64,000 nucleotides of DNA from Trypanosoma brucei gambiense DAL972 (Eukaryota; Euglenozoa; Kinetoplastea; Trypanosomatida; Trypanosomatidae): NCBI RefSeq assembly GCF_000210295.1, contig NC_026744.1:3658001-3722000 (forward strand), read 5' to 3'. The notes under the pieces are model-generated. The model had not been told where the DNA came from, searched no databases, and saw nothing but the letters and a program-made list of their open reading frames with translations. Position 1 is the stretch's first letter, and the number at the start of each line of letters is the position of its first letter. Below are positions 50,248-60,889 of this stretch, in pieces. The translations under genes were made by a program, and so were the position numbers.

Positions 50248-50668
50248 GTCGTAGTATTGCAGTGACCAAAGCGCTGCTACCGGCGTTACGTTAAATCGTC
50301 ATCTTTCTTTCCTGATCTGGCAATGGTTGTTTGAGGGAAACCGTAGTATATGAAGATCAAAGGAAAATAGGAAGATTTCCCCCTCATCTTTGAGGGGCTT
50401 CCTTCACTTTTCTATTTCAGGTATCACATGCGGAGGGTTGAATTTCCCCTGGCTTTGTGTGTATATCTGTGCGCGTGCTGCAAGTGTGGAGCTTTGGTGC
50501 TGCTGCTCTCTCGTTCGTTTTCATTGATGCCGTTTACCTGAAGGGAGGAGGTGGGGGGGGGGACGGGGGGTTTATATCAATCTTTCCCATTCACCAGCTT
50601 AAGCCTCGTGTTGCATGGGAAGAAAATATCTTTTGACACTACCCACTGAAGTAAAGGAATCACGAACT

Positions 50669-50714
<46 letters not shown>

Positions 50715-51370
50715 TATGCGTGCGGGTGTTTGAATATATTGTATACAAGCAATAATAACTAAAGTTTATTAGTTTCTCTCAAGTGGTTATTTTTGAGGAT
50801 CCGTGTAGGTTTGTGTTTTCTCTTTCCCTGCACGCTGCGCGGAGGCGCAGGGTTATGTACAAGAGAATCTAGCGGGTGCTACGGTATAAAACATTGTGGA
50901 TCAACTCTTTTTTTTTTTTACCGTCGTTGGTATACACTATTGTACCCGGCATGGTATTTTGCAGTACGAGTTGTATGAAAACATTTCATTTACAAATATA
51001 TATTTTTTAAATGCAACTTTCCCCTGTTTTCCTTTTTTTTAAAAAATTCTTTACTTCTTACCCATTAGTTTCCAAACCGAATACGCGAAACGCAGTGCTT
51101 GTGTGCTTGTGTCTGTGTGTGATTTATTAGTTGTACAGGCGCCTGTCAGAAGTACTGGTGGTTGTATAGTAGGTGTATTATTTTTTTAATACCTCCATAG
51201 TGCTAATAAACAAAACAAGTGGCTCAGTAAACTCTTTAACAAAACAAACAAACAAACAAACAAACACACACATATACAAGAAAAAAAAAAGAGAGAGAAA
51301 GAGAGGGAAAAGCGGAAAGGTGAAACAAAGATTTGGGTTTGTTTGTGTGTTTGTGTGTTTGTGTGGGAAC
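50248..51370. other. Intergenic region PPME1 to the 130-residue gene
   Basis: About 1.1 kb. It has a G-run (50550-50569), a long TA repeat (50676-50711) and T-tracts with AG at about 51067-51068. The final 360 bases carry no ATG; near the gene they turn into CAAA and A/G-rich DNA. Confidence 0.6.
50676..50711. repeat. TA microsatellite
   Basis: About 18 TA units. Confidence 0.95.
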
Positions 51371-51763
51371 ATGTCCATAAGTCAAGTGGATCTCGAGCAC
51401 TCGCCTCATCCCGCATTTCAAGTCGCTACCTTCTCAGCTACGGATGAATCCGCTGAAGGGGCCGCGACATCTCCTGTCGGTGACGGCGAGTGTTTTGGAG
51501 GTGTCCGCAACGGCGTGTCCACCAACTCCATAAAAAGTGCGGCGGAACTTCTGTCAGTGCATCAGAAAACATTGATAGATATTAGTCTAACATTTCCAGC
51601 AAGAGCACCAACATTAGATTTACTGGATATGCATGGTATTACGTTAAGTCGCCGTACGTTGCGAGCCGACTTGCCAGATCCCGATGGAAGGGATGCGGCA
51701 TTCAGTAAACTTGAGGAGTTTCGGTTTGGAGATGATCATTCAGATGATCCGTCAAACCTTTGA
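51371..51763 (+). CDS. Hypothetical protein, 130 residues
   Basis: Not recognised. The product MSISQVDLEHSPHPAFQVAT... is acidic and Ser/Asp-rich, with a disordered-looking first half. A more ordered core at about 55-100 reads KSAAELLSVHQKTLIDISL, then PTLDLLDMHGITLSRRTL, and it ends in an acidic FGDDHSDDPSNL tail. The frame continues 198 bases upstream, but only through Lys/Thr/Asn and Cys/Val repeats encoded by CAAA and GT microsatellites, so ATG at 51371 is chosen. Codon use after the ATG is mixed and CDS-like. The flanking 1.1 kb upstream and 3.5 kb downstream suggest a regulated mRNA like those of CYC2 and the PTB-like genes. Confidence 0.7.
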   Translation: MSISQVDLEHSPHPAFQVATFSATDESAEGAATSPVGDGECFGGVRNGVSTNSIKSAAELLSVHQKTLIDISLTFPARAPTLDLLDMHGITLSRRTLRADLPDPDGRDAAFSKLEEFRFGDDHSDDPSNL

Positions 51764-51800
51764 CATGTTTCTCTCTCTTTTTTTTTTTTTACTTTAAACT

Positions 51801-51824
51801 TTTCCCTTCCCTTCCCTTCCCTTC
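51801..51824. repeat. CCCTT pentanucleotide repeat
   Basis: Four to five CCCTT units within the proximal 3' UTR of the 130-residue gene. Confidence 0.85.
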
Positions 51825-52842
51825 TGTTTTTTTTTTGTAAAATGATAATAGAAGAATAAATTATTATGCATTGTGTCCGTATTCGACTTACTGACGACAC
51901 CTTTTTTGGTATTCCTTTTCCTGTTTGTATATTCTGCCTCCACTTTTCATATATATTTAGTTACATCTATGAATAATTTTTTTTGTCCAAAAGTTTCTTC
52001 TTTTTTTAAAAAAATTTTATTTTAATCAAGACGCGTAACGTGATTATATATAAGTGAATTTACTGTTTTTTATTTTTTATTTTTGCCAGTGTTGTTATTT
52101 TTGTTGTTGTCTTACTTATTATCTGAGCGGTTACCAGTGTGGCGTAGTTAAAAAGAGTTTTTTTTTTTAATAATTAAAAAAAAAAAGAAAGACAGCACCA
52201 CAGGTGTGGAGAAAGAAATGATATGATGAGAAGATAAAAAGGAGTGGGACAACAAATGTCAACAGATTGACTCTGAGAAAGTGTTGTTATGAAAGAAAGT
52301 TTTTTTTTTTTTAATTATAAAAAAAGGAAAAAGTAGAATAATTTGAGTGAAGGAAGTAAAGGATTAATTACATTTTTTGTTTTTTTTGTTCTTTTAATGA
52401 GTCGAAGCCACCACAGTCTTATGCATGTTTTTTGATTCATATAAATAAATAAACATTCCATTATCTACTTATATGGTTGGGAAAACGTCCAGCGATTTAT
52501 GATGGAGGGAAGTTGAAAAAGTAAAATAGATGAATAATTAAATAAATTAAATAAGAAGAGAAAGTGATGTTTGGTGGAAGGATAAAAAAAAAAAAAGTAA
52601 ATGCTTCAAATAAAATATATACCATTTAAAGGAGATGCAAACACTCGCGTACCCTACGTAGTTGGGAAGGGGGAGAAGGAAGTAAATAAATAAGTAGAGA
52701 GAGCGAGAGAGAAAAAAAAAATGAAGAGAAAAAGTGAAAGTAAAAGTTAAGGAAGAAAAAAAAAAAAGAACAGAGAGAAGAGAGGGAGAGAGCAATGGAA
52801 GGTGACGCGCCGTTTCCGTGTTGTTTGTTTTTTTCCCCCTCC

Positions 52843-52876
52843 TTTTATTTTATTTTATTTCATTTTATTTTATTTT
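52843..52876. repeat. TTTTA pentanucleotide repeat
   Basis: About six TTTTA units, one with a C substitution. Confidence 0.85.
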
Positions 52877-55262
52877 CTTTACTTGTGGTTGAGTGGAAGC
52901 GTTCTTTCGGCGGCTATAAATATGTTATTGTTTTGTCGTGTGCGAGTCTGTACTTATGCAAATAAGTATAAATATACAATACATAAATATATGTGTGGCA
53001 CGGTGTGTTAGGGTTATGGAAAGGGGGGAAACAAAAAAAAAAAGAGGAAAGAAAGAGGATAATAAATATTATAAACTGTGACATAACGAATTGTTTTTTT
53101 TAAATAGTTGTCACAGTTGTTTTCTTTTCTTTTTCTTTTTTGTTGTTCTACCACATTTCTACCCATTATTCAGCATGAGGGAACATATATTTATTTTGGT
53201 GGTTTGATTCCTCTTTTAGTTTTTTTTTTGACTTTAATTTTGTATTTGCGAACGTTTGAACACTTTCTTCATCTAATGTTGTTTTTTTTTTTTTCAAATT
53301 TTCTACTTTTGTGACTATGTTTATACTTGACGGCACCACATAAGCAAGATTCAGCCGTTACTTCTTTTTTTTTTTTCGTTATGAACTGTTGTTGTTAAGA
53401 ATAACATTTTATGTTTATTACTGCTTTTTTTTCTTTTTGTTCGATGCCCGTTGCATAATTGTGGTTTTGTGAAGCGTACTGATTTTGTAGTGCTGCTACA
53501 ACATCGGGACGTAAATGCGGTGAAACATCATTGGGTTAACACCTTTTCTCTTCCATTTTCATTTTTATTTCTCAAATAGTTTCTGTTTCTGTTTCTTTTT
53601 CTTTTTTTTTTTTGTATTACCACTCACCATTATCTTTTCCATTTATTTGTTTATTTCCCCCTCCCCTCCGTGTGATCCCTCAAGTATTATTTCTGCGAAC
53701 ATCAATTTTTGTTTTTATTGTTTATTATTAATTTTGAGGATAGGGAGGGGAGGAGGCGGTTGAAATGCCGAATATATGGCAGAGAGGTGAGAGGAAAAAA
53801 AAAAAAGGAAATATTGAATGGGGCGATGGTGGCAGGAAAGGAAAAGAAAGGGAAGGGAAACGCCGCTTCTTTTTTCCTTTTTTTTCTTTTTTTTTCCTTT
53901 TTTTGTTTCGTTATAAATTTTAAATTATGAATGGAGCGATGAGGTGGACTGTATGGTGATGTTACCGCACAAAACGGGGAATGAAAGAAGCACAATAAAG
54001 AAAGAAAAAAAAAAGAAGGAAAATGGTTAATATTCATGTGTCTTGCATATCCTGCCTTTTCTTTTTCTTTCCTCTAGAACATCGTAATTCGCATTCTGTT
54101 AAACAAACGAAACTCTTTTTTTCTTCTTTTTTTTTTTTATTCAAAAAATTCTTTTCCCTTCTTTTTAATTTATTTAACGTATTTATATATTGTTGTTTTC
54201 AACTCCTTTTGAGATGGTATCAGTTAGCACACACACAGAAGTGTCAGCTACAGGTAGTTGGAGATGAACTAAAAGAGAGAGAAAAGAAAAACTAATAGCG
54301 AAAAGCGATGGGAAAGTTTACAGCGGTCGAAGTAGTTGAGCAGAAAAAAGCAACAATAAAAAGCTTAAAAGAAAACAAAACAAAACAAAACAGAAATAAC
54401 AACAACAACAACAACGAAATATTGAGTAAAAAAAAAAGAAAAAAGGAATTGTCATCACAATTATAATTTTTATTATTGTTGTTGTTTTTTAAAGAGAAAA
54501 ACAAAGGGAAGTAAGTACGATAAATGAATTGAAATACAAGAGAATGTGAGGGACCAGAAAAAAGTATTTCAAAAAAAAAATTTAGTATTAATAGTTGGAG
54601 TGGCGTTGAATGGAAAGGGGTGAGGTGTGAAGTTATTTAAGGAAGAAAAAATGTATTACACCAAGTAAAGAAGAGGGGAATGTTTTTGCATTTGTTTTTT
54701 TTTTATTTTTGTGGGAGCAAAACAGAAGGGTAATTCGTTTGTTATTATTTTTTTTTTTTAAGTACTCAGCGATAGCTGAAGTGCGGGGTGTATATATATA
54801 TATATAAGGTGGGTACGACCCGGGGAATGGTAAAAAATTAAGAAAAGGAAAGGATATCATGCAAAATAAACCAATGAGCTTACTGATGACGTTTTTTTTT
54901 TAAATCTAAACAAAAAGAACACTTTTGTTTATTGGGAACTTGTTTTTGTTTTTTTTATTTTTCCTTTGTTGATTACTGTCAATATCTTCATCATTTTGTT
55001 GTACCATTGTTATCAGGTAAAGTTAATGGCTGACAAATCAATTGGGTTGCTTATGCTTCCATCCATCGCATTTGATCAACAACACACCAACGAATATCTG
55101 CTCCCTCATCTTCTTTTTTTCTTTCTTTTCTTTTAATGCTGTTATTTCATCAGTGACATCTCATTCCATTCTTTAAAGACTGTTACTTTTTGTTTTGCAT
55201 GTCAATTTATATGCTTATTTCCCCTTCTTTTCTCTTCTTTGAAATGCCGTTTTGATTATGTC

Positions 55263-55264
55263 AG
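55263..55264 (+). promoter_or_regulatory. Predicted trans-splice acceptor for the GMC-type gene
   Basis: First AG after the tract ttccccttcttttctcttct. It removes the out-of-frame ATGs at 55244 and 55258 from the mRNA and leaves a 28-base leader before ATG 55293. Confidence 0.55.
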
Positions 55265-55292
55265 CGCGCGTAGGCACCAATCCGCGTACTCA

Positions 55293-57149
55293 ATGCTTCT
55301 CGTAGCGCTGTTTATCGCTGCTGCTGTGGTGATTATCGTGCACCATTGTGCAACCACTCTCTTTCCACATATTCAGAAGATGTGCGATGCAAGACACAAC
55401 CGAGTTACATGTACCGAAGTGGATTATATTGTCATCGGTGCGGGACCCGGTGGTATCGCCGCTGCTCAACATCTCCTGCAGCATGATCCGCAAGGCCGCG
55501 TGTTAATTGTTGAGCGCGGTGAGGATCCTTCACCAGGTGGTGTTTTTGCATCTCTTCATAACTTTTTCCAACCTTACGATCTTTTATGTCACACTTTAGA
55601 CCTTGTGGGGTCGAGGTTCGGCGAGTTGTTTTACATTCGGCATCCCCTGCGGAGGTGTTCTTCCGCATCTTGCAGTATTTGCGATGATGCCTCCACCTCA
55701 GTTTCTCCGAGGCTCTCTAACTTTGTGGAACATCGTCGCGGACGTGGACTCGGAGGGACTTCTATCATCGACTGGGCCATGTACTTTCCGTCGATCCCTG
55801 TGGAGCCCGCTGCACGGAACCATGCGGGTTTTGAAGACCTTCAGGCGGTGCCGCATCGACTCGCCCGGGGGAGAAATCCGCTTTCATGGGCCTTCGCTGA
55901 GGCGGCTGCGGTTGTAACGGATCGTAGGGGGTCACCCGCAGGGGCGGAATCATCTGTGGACAGAAAATGCGGGGATCAACCTTCTCTGTTGCGTATTGAT
56001 GGGAATGGACGCCGCATCTTTCTTTTTAATCACATGCTGAAGAATGAAGGTGATCGCTTAACCGTTTTATCGGGCACGGAAGTCGTTGGCATGACAACTA
56101 GTGATGATGGCGAAGCCATTGTGTGCGTTAAGTGCAAACCAAAAGATCAAGAACCCTTTACTGTGAGTGTTCGGCGCGGTGTTATTTTGTCAGGCGGGAC
56201 TTTTGGGACGCCAAATCTCCTTAAAGGAGTTCTTTCAAAGCCACCTGGACCCTATCTATCTCGAGATTCTATTGCCGTACCGTTAATTTTCCAAGCACTT
56301 CCCGGCCTCTCGGACGACAGGGTGAACATACATTCCTTTGTTGCTCATACGGGTTTATGGTTTGGAGGCCGTGGTCCTTTACTGAACCCCTTCTGCGACA
56401 CGCTTGCAGCCATTGATGTGCCTTCGTTAGGCCCACGAGCAAAGTTAGTCATATTTTTGCTTCCCTTTGGTGGTCGCGACTCGCTTGCATATGGCCGATT
56501 GGGGTTTAATTACGTTTTCGGTGCATTCAGGGAAGGTTTCACAATGCTCATAACCCTCAGTGGTGTTGAAGACATTCGGTTTGATGTGAGTGATACTCAG
56601 AAGGAAGGTGCGACGGAAGGAAGCAATGCTCACTTTTCTGTCATTGACGAGAAAATGAGGCACAAAGTGTCAAATGCATTCATAGATGGCATGAAATTTT
56701 GCCGTCAAGTTGTTGCGGAGGCCCCACTTAGGTATCTTACGACAGGTTGTGAGGCGGCCGATGTCATGCTGTTCCGTGACGCGGTACAAATGAAAGAATA
56801 CGTAAGGGTTTTGTGCCCATCTCGGCGTAAACTCACTGAAGGGCAGCGTGCCCATGCGCGCGGCGTCCTCTTGTGGGTTAAGGAGATGGTGTCGCGTCAA
56901 GATTACATGGAAGAATATGTTCGACGCCACGCGATGTGGTTGGGGTTTGCAAGTGGTGGTTGTGAGCAGGTGCTCCCGGCTGACGGGGGTCTGCGCGTCG
57001 CATGCATGCGCAATCTTTTTATCGGCGATTGCACAGCGGTAGCAGACGCGATGTGGAGAGCTGGCGGCTGCGATACCCTCCGTGCGGGTTCAGTCGCAAC
57101 GGCTGTGGCTGTAGGAAAGGCGGCGGCTGCCGAGCTTCTATCGATTTAG
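55293..57149 (+). CDS. Membrane-anchored GMC-type FAD oxidoreductase
   Basis: The 618-residue product starts with a hydrophobic anchor (about 1-22). A Rossmann FAD site follows, VDYIVIGAGPGGIAAAQ (GAGPGG at 49-54), with VLIVERGEDP. The GMC-type GRGLGGTSIIDWAMYF stands where choline dehydrogenases have GGSSSINGMVY. A second segment GVILSGGTFGTPNLL matches VVLSAGAINSPQLL. The C-terminal part ends NLFIGDCTAVADAMWRAGGCDTLRAGSVATAVAVGKAAA. The usual catalytic His motif (H-x2-GT-x-MG) and the second His/Asn near the end are not visible, so the substrate and even activity are uncertain. The first ATG is 55293; the frame extends only to a TTG. Confidence 0.78.
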   Translation: MLLVALFIAAAVVIIVHHCATTLFPHIQKMCDARHNRVTCTEVDYIVIGAGPGGIAAAQHLLQHDPQGRVLIVERGEDPSPGGVFASLHNFFQPYDLLCHTLDLVGSRFGELFYIRHPLRRCSSASCSICDDASTSVSPRLSNFVEHRRGRGLGGTSIIDWAMYFPSIPVEPAARNHAGFEDLQAVPHRLARGRNPLSWAFAEAAAVVTDRRGSPAGAESSVDRKCGDQPSLLRIDGNGRRIFLFNHMLKNEGDRLTVLSGTEVVGMTTSDDGEAIVCVKCKPKDQEPFTVSVRRGVILSGGTFGTPNLLKGVLSKPPGPYLSRDSIAVPLIFQALPGLSDDRVNIHSFVAHTGLWFGGRGPLLNPFCDTLAAIDVPSLGPRAKLVIFLLPFGGRDSLAYGRLGFNYVFGAFREGFTMLITLSGVEDIRFDVSDTQKEGATEGSNAHFSVIDEKMRHKVSNAFIDGMKFCRQVVAEAPLRYLTTGCEAADVMLFRDAVQMKEYVRVLCPSRRKLTEGQRAHARGVLLWVKEMVSRQDYMEEYVRRHAMWLGFASGGCEQVLPADGGLRVACMRNLFIGDCTAVADAMWRAGGCDTLRAGSVATAVAVGKAAAAELLSI

Positions 57150-57494
57150 ATGGTAAGCACATTACAGAAGGAGTCGTACAGATGTCTTTGAGTATTCATA
57201 GTGGAGGTATGGTTGTGATCGAACGATGTTGTCGCCGTTTTTGTAACGCATCCGCCGGCACCTATAAGAATGTTTTTGTTGTTGGTTTCAGCACTCCGTT
57301 CCTATATGAATGAGCGTAGTTGAAATATATATATTTTTATTAACTGCTTTCAGCTGAATAATTTCGTGTTTGCTTTCTTGTGTTGCTTTCATAGCGTTGC
57401 AGGTCCCAACAGAAACACAAAGTATTGGCACTGTGCTACTGGCCCACGCAGTGTGCGGTGGAAGTGTCGCCGCGCAGTCCCTGGAGTTGCAATA
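57150..57494. other. Intergenic region GMC-CLASP
   Basis: About 345 bases, non-coding. Pyrimidine runs near 57325-57354 and 57367-57393 with AGs at about 57353, 57393 and 57402. The frame open from GTG at 57366 is leader. Confidence 0.55.
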
Positions 57495-60392
57495 ATGAAG
57501 ACGGGTGCGTCCTGCGTTGAGCATCCATCGAGCATGCCCGATAAGGCGTTTGCTGCGCAGCTACAGTCAATTTGTGAGGTACTAAACACTTCGGGCGAAA
57601 ACTCGGGCAAGTGGGGAGGACGTTTGGAGGCCCTTCGGCAACTTGAAGTCTTTTCCAGAGCTGACATGTCGAATCGTCGCGATTTCATGATGCTTATGAA
57701 TACTTTCGTGAAGGTTCCCCTTCAAAAACACATTGAAGAGGATCGTGCTGCGCTAAGCAACGAAGCATGTCGAGTGGTTACATCGCTGGCTAAACACTGC
57801 AGCAACCGCCGCGCGTGGCAGGCTGTCAGTGAGTGGTTTATTCAACCGCTCCTTAGGATTACTGTGCGGAAGAAGAAAGTATTTGTGGATGCTGCTGTGG
57901 AGACACTGTGTAACCTGGCCAGGACAAATAGTTTTGGGCCGAGGGCGTTTGCAGAACTTCTTCGTGGTTGTACCGCCGCTCACGCAGCGACGCGAAGTTA
58001 CACTTTCAGCGTACTCCAGCTCTTTATACAACAATGTAAGAACAATGAGGGTGAATTTGCCCTTTCGCCATACCTTGGTGATGTATGCCGAGTGTTGCGT
58101 TCGGGGCTGTCAGATGCTGACGCTCAGACGAGGCGGTGCGCGCGTGACTGCTACTGGAATTTTCGTTCTGCAGAGGCGGAAGCTGCAGAGACATTGTATA
58201 ATAAACTTGAAGCACCTGTAAAACGTATGTTAGGACAGGACCGGAATAGGTTAACTATCGAGAAGATGGTTCCTAAGATTGACAGAAACCCCACTACTGC
58301 CGCAACTCCTGCTTCTAAACTTGCCTGCGGGACGGATCGTGACCTCTCGACACCGCCGGAGGAACCAGGAGCAGTGGAAGCCGCTGCGCCTGCGGAGAAC
58401 TCGAAAACTAAGGGAGAACCCGAGGCAGGTGGGAAAGCCACTGAGGAGTGTGGGCCCGATGCACTACTTGAGTCTCTTTCCAGTTCTGCGTGGGAGGAGC
58501 GTTTACGAGGCGTGCGTCGGGTTGTGGAGGACTTCCCATATCTCCGGCATAAGGAGGAGTGCGTGAAGCTGCTGGTCGTTCGGCTGAATGACTCGAATGG
58601 TCAAGTTGCGCTGGCGGCCCTTGAGGTGTTGCCACTGGTTTTCCGTCTTGCGCCTTTGTTGTTCAAGGCTCTGCTACCTGAATTAATCACCTCACTACTA
58701 ATCAATGTGAGTGAACGCAAGGGATTCTCAGGGGTGTCAAGGAGACTTCTTGTTAGTACCATTAGAGCTAATTCCATTGACGATGTGATGGATGCAATTT
58801 ACTGCGAACTGCGGAGGATTGTCTCTCCGAGCCTGAAGGTACACGCTTTAGAATACGCCAAATATCTGTATATCGACAACGCTGTACACTTTGCGCAACT
58901 GACGCCGATGCGACGCGCCGTGGAGGAGCTGCTGCCGATTATACAAACTGAGGGACCCCACAACCTCGTGCGTAAATCAGCTGCTTCAGCACTCACTGCC
59001 CTGTACGTGACTTCTAAGGGTACGTTCATACGCGTTCTGTCACATCATCTTTCGCCTAGTGACTGTGAAAGTATAGTTGACGAGCTTCAATTGGCAATTC
59101 CGCACCTCGGACAGGAGTGTCGTCGTACTTTGGCTGGACAGAAGCCGCTTCCACACCCAGTGCCGGTTGTGCGATGCGCGTTTGCTGACATTTTGACAAA
59201 AGAGGACAGAACACCACCAAAGGATGCGAATGCGAAGGAGTTAACGGTGTCCAAGTCGACTGACCCTGGAAATGCTACACACAGTACCATTCAAAGACCT
59301 TCTACAGCTTGTGCGAAGGGAGTTCATGACCGCCCCCCTGAAAGACGAAGTAACAAAAGATACCTCGGAGAACGCAAGGTTGCCAGTCCAGCACCTATGG
59401 ATCGGCGGAGATCCCCCATGGGTAGGACTTCAAATGGTGATGGTGTTTCGCCTCTGCGTGGTAAAGGCGCCACTCACCACGTTCCAATGACTCTGCCGTA
59501 TGCACTTCCCATTCACGGTGGGGGCAATGACTACAGCCCAGCGGATTTGTTAGAATGGCTAGACAGGACGAACGTCTCTACCGACACTCGTGATATTTTG
59601 GATGCCATTGCTTTTGCGATTGCGAAAAATCCCTCATCGTGGGGGGAAGTGTTTAACCGCCTTCTCGTTCTGTTAGAGAGGCTCATCCCCGACTCGTGCG
59701 AGCCAAGTCATACAGTACGTTTTCTTGCTCTTAAGGTGCTTCATACAGTGGTGGGAAGTGGAGTCCTCCGTCAGGCTGTGAATCGATCTCTAAAGCGTAT
59801 ACTTCTTCTTGTGCGCGCGGGGATTGATGATGTGTTCCCAGAGGTTCATATGGATGCTGCGGCAGTCCTTCATTTGATTATCAACAGCGGGTTGTACTCA
59901 ACAGATCATCTCCTCAACGCTGTCGCTATGACTTTGGACACGTGGTTGCGGAGCAATAAGGTGGGTTACAGCACCAGGGGTTGGTTGACGATGTTAGAAG
60001 CCATTAAACATATTTTCTTTCAACTTGGATGCTCAGCCGTGCTAGTTCCGTGTGCCTTCAAGGAATATGCAGAACTGAAAGATACCACCCCGGGTGTTGT
60101 GAGCGAACCAGTTCTCCATCGCGTTTGCAGTACTGTGGTGTCTGCCGTTCAGCATAGCGTCCCTGAAGTGCGCTTAACAGCGGTTGTTGCTTGTGTTGCT
60201 ATTTGGATGACATTTGACACTGCTGCATTGCCTTATTTTGTTGATCTCACAGCAAGCCAACGGAAACTTATTTCAATGTACTTCACAAAGTTGGCCGATG
60301 TACCTGTGGATGATTTGAAGATTACAAATACTGAACGCGACATGACGAGTGATATGCGTGCAGCCGGACTGCCATATGCCACTCACCTGTAA
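57495..60392 (+). CDS. CLASP-like TOG/HEAT-repeat protein
   Basis: The 965-residue product has an N-terminal CLASP_N/TOG-type array (about 25-215: KWGGRLEALRQLEVFSRADM ... VDAAVETLCNLARTNSFGPRAFAELL). A second helical array follows after a Pro/Ala/Glu linker (about 315-500: SSAWEERLRGVRRVVEDFPYL), then a basic Ser/Arg-rich linker (about 590-680) and a C-terminal helical array (about 690-950). That order (TOG, TOG, basic linker, C-terminal domain) is the CLASP plan, in which the basic linker binds microtubules and TOG domains bind tubulin. CLASPs promote microtubule rescue; in trypanosomes a role in the subpellicular or spindle microtubules is possible. A TOGARAM/Crescerin-type flagellar protein is the alternative. 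Confidence 0.72.
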   Translation: MKTGASCVEHPSSMPDKAFAAQLQSICEVLNTSGENSGKWGGRLEALRQLEVFSRADMSNRRDFMMLMNTFVKVPLQKHIEEDRAALSNEACRVVTSLAKHCSNRRAWQAVSEWFIQPLLRITVRKKKVFVDAAVETLCNLARTNSFGPRAFAELLRGCTAAHAATRSYTFSVLQLFIQQCKNNEGEFALSPYLGDVCRVLRSGLSDADAQTRRCARDCYWNFRSAEAEAAETLYNKLEAPVKRMLGQDRNRLTIEKMVPKIDRNPTTAATPASKLACGTDRDLSTPPEEPGAVEAAAPAENSKTKGEPEAGGKATEECGPDALLESLSSSAWEERLRGVRRVVEDFPYLRHKEECVKLLVVRLNDSNGQVALAALEVLPLVFRLAPLLFKALLPELITSLLINVSERKGFSGVSRRLLVSTIRANSIDDVMDAIYCELRRIVSPSLKVHALEYAKYLYIDNAVHFAQLTPMRRAVEELLPIIQTEGPHNLVRKSAASALTALYVTSKGTFIRVLSHHLSPSDCESIVDELQLAIPHLGQECRRTLAGQKPLPHPVPVVRCAFADILTKEDRTPPKDANAKELTVSKSTDPGNATHSTIQRPSTACAKGVHDRPPERRSNKRYLGERKVASPAPMDRRRSPMGRTSNGDGVSPLRGKGATHHVPMTLPYALPIHGGGNDYSPADLLEWLDRTNVSTDTRDILDAIAFAIAKNPSSWGEVFNRLLVLLERLIPDSCEPSHTVRFLALKVLHTVVGSGVLRQAVNRSLKRILLLVRAGIDDVFPEVHMDAAAVLHLIINSGLYSTDHLLNAVAMTLDTWLRSNKVGYSTRGWLTMLEAIKHIFFQLGCSAVLVPCAFKEYAELKDTTPGVVSEPVLHRVCSTVVSAVQHSVPEVRLTAVVACVAIWMTFDTAALPYFVDLTASQRKLISMYFTKLADVPVDDLKITNTERDMTSDMRAAGLPYATHL

Positions 60393-60889
60393 AGTTACAC
60401 CTTCAACAAACGTACTGCATTTAGATTTATAAAATTGTAAATCCATAGAAGAAAGACAATGCCATGTGACACTTGCTGCGTCGCGGCTGCTTTGACAGAA
60501 GATGTGGCCACAATCATCTAATGCTTTTTCCTGGAACAAAACTCTCCGACTTATCGGCTGCTTTCGCACTAACTGCACGTACAACTGACTGGTATTTGTC
60601 GAAGTTTCCGTTTACTATTTGCATCACTCGTTGTGCTCCCAGGGTGTTACTTCTTGCTATTCCTCTCCTTTCTATTCTTGTGTGCGTGTTTTGCGTGCGT
60701 TACCATTTGGCGGTGATGTCCACCTAGAGAGAGAGGAGAGACGCAACGAATAGTGACACCGTAAGCGTTTTTTTTTTTAAAGGAAAGAAAGAAAAACTTC
60801 ATTCTTGATATTTAGATAATATATTAAACCGTTACATTTACGTAAATTGAAGGCGCGAATTCAACAGGGGTAACAGAGGACATACTCAA
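60393..60889. other. Intergenic region CLASP-Tudor-SN
   Basis: About 500 bases, non-coding. T/C-rich from 60630 to 60710, a T-run at 60767-60778, then an A-rich leader. A frame at 60473-60727 starts with TTG and has no support. Confidence 0.6.

Larger units (their letters stand above)
51764..55292. other. 3.5-kb non-coding stretch
   Basis: No credible gene. Likely a long 3' UTR of the 130-residue gene plus spacer. It includes CCCTT repeats (about 51801-51824), TTTTA repeats (about 52843-52876), purine-rich blocks (52170-52790; 54280-54860) and T-rich blocks. Frames on both strands here are Phe/Leu/Lys low-complexity. The GMC gene's pyrimidine tract is at 55216-55240 with AG at 55263-55264. 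Confidence 0.65.

Noticed and set aside
51173..51370. 66-codon N-terminal extension of the 130-residue protein
   Set aside because: Encoded by CAAA and GT repeats in the leader; non-ATG start.
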